The position numbers were made by a program, and so were the translations under genes. Shown piece after piece: positions 56,831 to 64,000 of a stretch of 64,000 nucleotides of DNA (within the stretch, counting starts at the first letter, position 1; each line of letters begins with the position of its first letter). The DNA lies in NCBI GenBank assembly GCA_963575645.1, contig OY754470.1, positions 44,547,201 to 44,611,200 on the forward strand, given 5' to 3'. Under the pieces are notes generated by a model. That model was not told where the DNA came from and made no database searches. It saw only the letters and a list, made by a program, of their open reading frames with translations. This DNA comes from Xanthostigma xanthostigma (Eukaryota; Arthropoda; Insecta; Raphidioptera; Raphidiidae).

Positions 56831-57442
56831 TTTAAGAGTTGATTAGTGTTGTAAAGCTGAAAGTCTATATAGTAATAGTGTTTGGTATTTCACAATAGTT
56901 TTGCATAACATTGTAAAGGTACTTAAGTAGGTATAGTATAACACCTTTACAATGCATCTTCATGAATCAGAGTATCTTATTATAAGTTAATTAATTATTT
57001 GATTGCTTACGAGAGTCCTTGATACGAGATCTATGTAATCTTAATACATCATACTGTGTGGGTTTTATATTTTGCATTTAAATATTTCTATACGTACAAT
57101 AGTGGCTTATGTATCTAAAATATGAATGCAGTTATTATGGACGAATTGTGACATTCTGGAAAAACGAGCAATAAGCGAGTTTTAACAGCCACGTGTCATA
57201 ATAGCATTACGTCCGAGACACATACTACATTTTTTGCGCGTATCTCCTATAAAATAGTTAATTTTCACTTAACAATAAGTATTTAGATATCCGATAATTC
57301 AGATTCGACCATATAAGAATCTGTATTTGGTTTTAATTGAGAGATTATTGAATTGAAAAAATCGCATTTCTTTCGTTTTACTTTACGCACTAGAGTGAAA
57401 TTTGGAATTTTATTACCGCTGTGCAGACATAAAAAGCAGTTA

Positions 57443-57700
57443 GGTGAGTGAATGCAGAAGTATGTTAAGTCCAAAATGGCTATTTTGAGCTTTATATACC
57501 TATAGATATGTTTTAGAGCATATTTAAATGCAAAATAATTTCATGTTTCGCCAAAATATGGTGTAATAGGTTCTATTACACCATATTTTGGCGAAACATG
57601 AAATTATTCTGCGTTTAAATATGCTCAAAAACATATCTGTAGGTATATATAAAACTCAAAATAGCTATTTTGGACTTAGATACTTCTGCATTCACCCAGC
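57443..57700. repeat. Near-perfect palindrome, arms about 128 bp, almost no loop
   Basis: From GGTGAGTGAATGCAG to CTGCATTCACCCAGC the two halves are reverse complements with few mismatches, meeting at about 57571 (GTGTAATAG-gtt-CTATTACAC). No coding frame. A transcript would fold into a long hairpin. It lies about 150 bp upstream of the candidate exon at 57855. Confidence 0.9.
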
Positions 57701-57854
57701 GAGGTATTTTGTAGGAGATCGTGCAAAATAGGAGCTTATGTCTCCTTTCTTTCCTTGACGATCAATTCGAAAAATATAAAATTGATTTTTTCCTTCACTC
57801 ATGAACTTGTAAAAACGTATAAAATGTTTCTAATTGCGGTTTCTTTTTTTTCAG

Positions 57855-57910
57855 GTGAGTACCAAGCATCCATAGTAGATATATTTGATAGAAAATACGC
57901 ACTGCCAATG
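57855..57910 (+). CDS. Candidate second exon of the type II membrane protein gene
   Basis: A pyrimidine-rich acceptor (ttctttttttTCAG) and a consensus donor (ATG|GTAAGT) enclose 56 bp. Only one of the three frames is open: two bases completing a codon, then 18 codons, EYQASIVDIFDRKYALPM. That phase is exactly what the exon at 6495-6585 needs, giving ...LHESR-R-EYQAS.... The residues would lie in the lumenal stem after the signal anchor. It ends in phase 0; no following exon was found before 64000. The protein family cannot be named. Confidence 0.5.
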
Positions 57911-57984
57911 GTAAGTTTTTACCGGTTTTATTTAGCTACCCCGTTATTTGTTTATAACTATATTTGTTTCAACTCTCGCGACAG

Positions 57985-58615
57985 TTTTTGACGTGATAAC
58001 GTCTTATAAATTGATGAATCACCAATATTATAAATTGATAAAACACCGGCTGCATGTACGAAAAAGTGTAACGTAACGTTCCTAACGTTCGTAACGCGTA
58101 ACGCATAACGCATAACGCGTAACGTTCCGCCTGACGCTTTTTGCTAATTTCTCGCTCAATTTAAATCAGATCGGTTTGAAACCAGTCTTAAACGAAAGAG
58201 GAGAACATTTTACATAGATTTCGTATAACAGAATTTGCCTAAACAGTTTTTTTATACAAATTTATATAGAAAAATATTTTATACAAATTTATATAGAAAA
58301 ATAGCTGTATAAATGCAATGTTGTCTAACATGAAAACATGAAAACGGCTGCATTTCTAATGTTTAATTCAATTTTTTGACATTAGTATTTTGAGAATTGC
58401 AACGCCTTCTAAGTTAAGTATTGGAATAACTAATTATTATTAGAACATAATACTTTGTAAGTTGCAAACGTCACTTTTGACATTTCTTATCATTCCGACA
58501 CCAAGGATAAGCGGATTGAAACCAAATTTTGGGAGGTTTAGGTTATGTATTACGGAATACGTTATCACGTAAAACTATCGTCCGTAAACCGACTTTACAG
58601 ACAACCAATTTTTTT
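57985..58615 (+). mobile_element. 'GACGTGATAACG' family, long copy D
   Basis: Starts TTTTTGACGTGATAACGTCT and ends GACTTTACAGACAACCAAT. Reverse complement of copy A over nearly all its length, without the nested fragment. An array of CGTTACG/CGTAACG-type units lies at about 58068-58125. It sits only about 75 bp downstream of the candidate exon donor. Confidence 0.75.
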
Positions 58616-60955
58616 AACTACTGCCTGTTATCCGATTGAGTTGAAATTTTGCATACGTATGCAGTTCCGATGACAATACAATATTTTAATAACTAACTGA
58701 CCGGTCCGGTTTCATCTGGATGCAAATCGCACTTTTAATAAAGCACACTAAAAATTAACTTAAAATAAAATCGTGGGGCGCATTTAGTAGAAAACTTTCA
58801 TTTGTTTGAGATTAGAAATCATATTTAGCTTTCGAGTGTCTTCTTCGACCATAATGTAACTATAAATGCCCCCCAGGATTTTATTTTAGTTTAATCAAAG
58901 CCCCATATGGTGACTCATAGTTATTTTCAAGTTTTTAGCACATCGTCGATTGTACAACAAACCGTTTAACTTAAAAAGTTTTTTTTACCTATTTTATTTT
59001 AACATGTTCTTCCTGTCAATACATTTTTCTCGAACGCAATATATTTCTGTCAAAGTAATAGTAGGTAATAGGCATGATGACAGATTTTGAAACCCAGCTC
59101 TATACTACTATTTCCGAAAAAAAAAACATTATTTAAACGATGAATTAAATTATTGCATTTTTATCTTTCTGTTTTGAAGTAACCGCGAAAACGCTTGTGA
59201 CGTCACGCCTTAGTGACAGCTGACATTAGATGTTTTATTTATGGGTGTAGAGTTGTTGTGCAGATGCATTTCGCAGAAAGGTATGTAAATTTACTTAATG
59301 ATACGATTTATATTAAGTATTTTCTTAAAAGTAGGTACTAAGTAGTAAAATTAATGTGGCTTTCTTTAGTTATCACAAAAAAAACGAATAAACAACAAAT
59401 AAACTAATTAAATGATGCAGAAGTGAATAATCGCAACAAAAATTTAAGCGAAACGGAGATTATTTACTTCAACTCTTTATAGATTCTGTTTTATTTGTCA
59501 TTCGATGTTTCAGTCAACATGGCCGATTGCAGTACCTATTTTATATTTTATTTTATTAAAAATCTTGTTGTCATTTTTTAGAATCGTTTCAACTTTCAAC
59601 ATATATTTTTCTATAAAACCGTTTATTCTTTGATTTTTTTATACTGTCATCATGCCTACTGTATTAACATTTTTTTCTGAAAATAAAAATTAAAGCATTA
59701 TTAGAGAGTGTTGTGACTACAGATGCGTTATATAGCTGTACACAATAAATGACACCTTAGATTCAGTCTTGCATGACGTAATTGATTCAGGAAGTTTTTG
59801 ATTGTATGATCGAGTGAACGGTCGACGTAATACGAACCATAAATTATTATAAATAAAATGATCTACTAACGGGCATACGTCATAAATAATATGATAGTAT
59901 CGTAATACATTGCATTATTTTTTGCAGATGATGATTATTATGACGTAATGAGGATATAGTATTGTCTAAGAATATTTCTCTTTATTTCTTTATTTCAAAC
60001 TCCTGAGTAGGCCAACAGGGAAAGGATATGTAAGAAAAAATCTAATAATACATATTCGTGATATAGATTTTGTAAAAAGCAAACGAGAAATGTCGATTTC
60101 TACTCATAATAATGCAATATAAATTTCATAATTCAATAATAAGAATTGTTTTTTTTAATCTGTTCTTCAAAAGTCAAAAACGCTGTTCGCCATGTTGGAT
60201 TCGGCATGACGTCACTTCGTCTGTAAACTAGTTACGTTTATGTTGTGCTGTGTGTTGTTTTGAAGTTCTTTCATGTTATTATCACGGTTATAGACTTCTA
60301 TATTATTGATTTCGCATCATGGAAGACGGTTTAGTAAAAGCAAAACGTACTAATAGTTTAATAAATAAATAAAGCTTTACTAACCTGCATACTTACTTAC
60401 ACTGATAAAGTAATAATCGTAGCAATCTTAAATATTTTAAATTGTAAAGTGTTACTATGGTTACTATGCACACTCGTTATTATTTTCAATCATAGTGACA
60501 ATCACGAATAGTTTTCGCGCGAAAATTCATAACGATAAATCAAAAGTCGCTTTTATGGTACTATTCGGTTATAAAATCTATATATACACAGCTGTTTAAG
60601 TACCAAATAATGACATCTGTACACCGACACTAAACCTCAATCGTTCTGTCATCTAACAGAAACAAGACAAACTAAAATTTCCGGCTACACTGTTCCATCA
60701 GAATTAAACTTCTATACAGTCTCTCTTCTCTGACAATGTAAACCACGAAGTCATAATAAGGGGAACCAGCTCGAGCGTAGTGGTGGACCGATATCTGTCG
60801 CATGAAACAATATGGCGTCAGCTACTGGGTAATGCACACAGGTGGAAAGAACCGAAGTTTTCCCAGGTAGTGATAGCAGCGCCATCTCGCGGCAACGGCT
60901 ATTATTAATAAATATATAACAACGCCTGCAATTACGGCTCTTTATTCTATAAGAA
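58616..60955. other. Non-coding, no firm feature
   Basis: AT-rich. 58735-58895 has a weak inverted relation ('aaaataaaatcgtggggcgc' against 'gccccccaggattttatttt'), possibly an old MITE. 59190-60330 contains two TGACGTCAC sites (CRE-like) but no supported exon. Confidence 0.3.
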
Positions 60956-61035
60956 AGTCCGATGCAGCATAATATGTTTATCTTTAATAGGCAATCTACA
61001 AATCCGGGCGAAGCCGGACCGGACCGCTGGTATTA
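60956..61035 (-). mobile_element. RTE-like retroposon tail end, antisense
   Basis: 'ggcaatctacaaatccgggc' and 'gaagccggaccggaccgctg' are the complement of the starts at 14160, 46741 and 51197. Confidence 0.45.
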
Positions 61036-61869
61036 TTATAAAAATTGTAATGCTTCTTTATCACTTTAGGATTCATTTAAAACACCTTTCAAAAAATGGT
61101 GTAATAGCCTAAAACTTTGTCGTAAAGGACTCGACCCTGTGTTTCTTTTCAAATGCAACGAAGATACATTTTTTTCTGTATTTAAAGTCGCATTGAAGAA
61201 TGTTAATGGTTTGTTAATGAATGGGAATCTTTTGGAAAGTGTTTTTGTTAATTGCACATATTAAACTGCAAATGATCCTCGCTGCCGGAAACGTTGATTA
61301 TGCTGTTTTTTAAATTTGTCACCGAAGGTTGCTTCACGAGATTATTCATTCATTAATTTACGTTTTAATTCACTAATTTGCGTTCGTAATTATTCGTTTA
61401 TGACGTTTTGTTTCTGCCTAATTGAAAGGTAAATAAGAACTATACAAGTCTTTGACATACTTTCGTCTTTTTAACAGACGAAAATCTTGAAAACTTTTTT
61501 TGCATCAATTTATGTGTTCATTCAGTTGTACAGTACTGTCCATTACTTGTCATTTGATTGCTTCCTCTGACCTTGAAAATACAAGCCAAACTATCAATAA
61601 TAACCGGTGGCTCGCTGGATACGAAAATGTAATAACTATAGGGACTATTTATAGGGATTAGAATTGAGGGAAAAATATCGAAAGAAAAACAATACACATA
61701 TTTGTTTGAATGATATATCGCAATTAGCAACTAACTATTGCATTGATGTCAACAACATCCGATCATTTGTTGCAAAACATCGTAACAATGTTTGTAAAAT
61801 GTTGATCTAATTCAACAAAATAAGTAATATGATCCACCAGCACTGTGCTATATTTTATATTTTTTTATT
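61036..61869. other. Non-coding, no recognised feature
   Basis: AT-rich spacer; short frames only. Confidence 0.35.
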
Positions 61870-62030
61870 ATTCGCTATGTGCAGCTGTTTGGAAGGGAGA
61901 CTCTGAACGACCGTGCGCGCTTAGCGGCGAAAGCTGGCGTTTTTACGGCACATGTACTGATATAAAATCAAAGGTAAAAAATGACAATTCGTAAATGCTG
62001 TATTATTAATGTCTCGAAAACGGCGGAATT
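61870..62030 (+). mobile_element. THAP transposon, left-end fragment
   Basis: Matches 43600-43760: TATTCGCTATGTGCAGCTG, GCGGCGAAAG, then ATGACAATTCGTAAATGCTG opening MTIRKCCIIN and soon a stop. The rest of the element and its right end were not found, so it is truncated at about 62030. Confidence 0.65.
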
Positions 62031-62363
62031 GCTTTAAATAAAAGATGATACACCGATAACAATAATATGAAGTACTTTTTACCTATTTAAGACATATTTT
62101 TACTGCAACTGCTTATTGCAAGTATAAAGGGACGACGGACACTTGATACCGCTGGCAGTAAGTAGCTTTTAAACCGCTGTCAAGGCGTTCCACAAACCGC
62201 GCTGATGGTCGACATTACACCGATTACCCACCTATATATTTGTTCAAGATATTGAATTTCTAATGGCGCCTTGGTGCAGTTCAATAATCGATAAAATTGA
62301 AGCCATACAGTATCGTCCAAATGGTTTGATTTAATTCTTACTTTGATTCTTAATTCTTAATTT
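62031..62363. other. Non-coding, no recognised feature
   Basis: Mixed-composition spacer between the THAP fragment and the SINE. Confidence 0.3.
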
Positions 62364-62752
62364 GAGTAGTAACAACGTTTAACGCCCGTTTCTTGACTTT
62401 ATGTCATAACAGACGCCATTCGCACCTTTACTATTTTCCATCTATCACACTTCTCGTTATTTTCTACATGTTTAAACTTCCACTTAATAGCAATGAGCGA
62501 ATGAAGGAATTTTAGGACATTAGGATAAGGTATCCAACTTTTGAACATATAGGAGTTTGACAGGTAATCCGCCCATGACCTTGAATAAGGAACCATCTCG
62601 ATAATTACCTGGAATTATTGAGGGAAACCATGGCCTCAACAAGATGACCGGTACAGGAATAACCGTTTCTCGGCGAGAGGCAGCAGGAAAAACTTCTAGC
62701 CACATCTGCCACCGCCGGGATTCAATCTGGTACCTCCCGAATGCGAGTCTAC
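62364..62752 (-). mobile_element. tRNA-derived SINE, antisense, nearly full length
   Basis: Reverse complement of 31462-31881: tail side 'acaacgtttaacgcccgttt', body 'ggacattaggataaggta', head ending 'ccgccgggattcaatctggt' (box B with changes) and 'acctcccgaatgcgag'. The first ~35 bp of the tRNA-like head are missing. Older than the 31462 copy. Confidence 0.75.
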
Positions 62753-63584
62753 TCGTTATTATTTAACATTTTTAATATGCAACTATACGTTGCATTGTTA
62801 TTTTATTAGCTGGCAGGCTAGAACCAATGGACCTTGTTTTAACAGTCTGTTATTAACTTGTACGTGTCTATGTATTAATGGAATCTTTCAATTTAATTTT
62901 TACTGACTTCCAGACGTCTAAATAATTTTTCTGGGAACCCCTCTTCCATCTAGGCCCTGGGCACGTGCCATTGTTGTCCCTGTCGCGTTTACGGAGACTA
63001 ATTTTTAAATTGTAATATACTTGCAAAATCGACTTTCACAGTAATAAAAGCAAGTATCGTATAAAATTTGTTGCAATTATATAGATTGTTATAGATGGTT
63101 ACGGAGGCAATTATTTAACAGTTAATTTGTTATTTAGTTCAGGTACAGTAGTATCTATATAGATATTAACGATATGCAGTAAGTCAGTGTAATTGGCAGG
63201 ATGTATATGCAATACTAATATAAAATAGCGTATATCGTAAGTAATACACATTTCCAATCTTATATTATTGGTATTAAATGTAATTATTGTTTATTTACAT
63301 TCACTACCTCTTATTATTTTATACTGGCTGTTGTATTAAAAAATATGGATTCATTAATTTTTCTCAATTGGGCAGCACTAGAAATCAATACTTAAGTCGC
63401 AATCCCACGACGTAATATATATGTGCTCGACAAATGTTTGTCACAATTATTGGTACTTTTATTCTGCCGGATCATAGGATACTGACGTAATTTCCGGTTA
63501 TTTTTTGGATTGGATTCTCATACTATATCATCGATTACTGCACATAAATAAAATTGACATGTCAAGGAGTCGGGTTCGGGTACT
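62753..63584. other. Non-coding, no recognised feature
   Basis: AT-rich spacer. Confidence 0.35.
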
Positions 63585-64000
63585 TTAATATTCAGCGACA
63601 ACGCCATACAGCTGCTAAATCATGATTTGCAATCTATTAGTACATATAGTAGAGACCATGCCTTGCGATTGAATTCTTCCAAATCATCAGTATGCTATAT
63701 TGGCAGCTCTCAAACAGTAAAAAGTATTTCACATCTTACGCTATCAGTTTATATAAACAGGGAACTAGTTCCTAATGTTTCCTCAGCAAAAAATCTGGGC
63801 GTGGTATTTGACTGTCATCTGGATTTTGCAGACCATATAGCCTTAAAATTTAAACAGGCATTTTATAGATTAAGAGTAATCCGAAGGTTCGGAAATTTTA
63901 TGACGACTGAAATTAAATCTAGATTGGTTAACACACTAATACTTCCGATAGTTGAGTACGGTGACGTTGTTTACTGGAGCTCATTAGATTTTACTACCAG
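63585..64000 (+). mobile_element. 5'-truncated LINE, reverse transcriptase C-terminal part, cut by window end
   Basis: An open frame from about 63558 to the window edge reads NAIQLLNHDLQSISTYSRDH, then LNSSKS, then KNLGVVFDCHLDFADHI ... ILPIVEYGDVVY. This is the segment after the catalytic YADD box of jockey-like non-LTR reverse transcriptases (the W/L-N-x-x-K-S block, the K-x-LGV-x-D block and the L-P-I-x-x-Y-G-x-x-x-Y block). The YADD box itself is absent and a stop lies just upstream (63555), so the copy is 5'-truncated. It has no stop or frameshift inside the window and looks fairly young. The downstream part is unseen. Confidence 0.75.

Larger units (their letters stand above)
6586..57854 (+). 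other. Inferred intron 1 (about 51 kb), filled with transposon remnants
   Basis: Runs from the GTGAGT donor at 6586 to the acceptor at 57854, where a pyrimidine run ends in TTTCAG. No other host-type coding exon in a compatible phase was found between them. Almost all recognisable content is repeats, listed separately. The intron assignment rests on the two flanking exon calls and has not been tested by transcript data. Confidence 0.4.

Noticed and set aside
59930-59960. Acceptor-like TTTTTTGCAG followed by ATGATG, as a third exon
   Set aside because: The phase-0 frame required meets a stop within six codons.
60319-60372. Short frame MEDGLVKAKRTNSLINK
   Set aside because: Only 17 codons, no splice or conservation evidence.

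Overview
The window looks like a stretch of a lepidopteran (moth or butterfly) nuclear genome. It is AT-rich, has very little coding sequence, and is packed with repeats of types familiar from Lepidoptera: retroposon tails carrying 'accgacttcaacaaaaagga', a repeat beginning 'ccggccaagtgcgagtcgga', and RTE-like tails ending in '(g)cccgggtg...ccgctagt'. The order is inferred from these repeat signatures only; the species is not known.

Layout. (1) 310-5787, + strand: one intronless gene for a 1825-residue, probably disordered protein that I do not recognise. It carries recurrent EPY motifs, CxCxxC clusters and (C/T)QT motifs. (2) 6495-6585 and 57855-57910, + strand: two short pieces with consensus splice sites and matching phase. 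I read them as the first two coding exons of a type II (signal-anchor) membrane protein whose remaining exons lie beyond the window. If so, almost all of the window (about 51 kb) is its first intron. A second possible first exon, in another phase, lies at 7030-7074. (3) The rest is a graveyard of transposable elements, many with boundaries that can be set from target-site duplications (TSDs).

Mobile elements. Seven hAT-like elements with 8-bp duplications (16484, 20859, 21830, 44582, 50721, 55060 and associated remnants), two PIF/Harbinger-like elements with 3-bp TTA/TAA duplications (8081, 25963), a pogo/Tigger-like MITE (30115) and a broken Tigger-like transposase (33340), a TA-duplicating element inserted into another repeat (52426), a TTAA-flanked composite (29135), a THAP-domain transposon (43600), a Mutator-like GC-rich element (55359), LINE fragments (55575, 63585), tRNA-derived SINEs (31462 and relatives), and two fold-back retroposons with 13-14-bp duplications, one of which carries hammerhead-ribozyme-like cores in both orientations (29755). 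Nesting is common: the 55-56 kb locus is a three-deep nest (LINE within a Mutator-like element within a hAT).

No functional transposase, rRNA, CRISPR array or prokaryotic feature was seen. The genes do not form a recognisable pathway; the candidate type II protein and the upstream intronless gene are merely head-to-tail neighbours about 0.7 kb apart.
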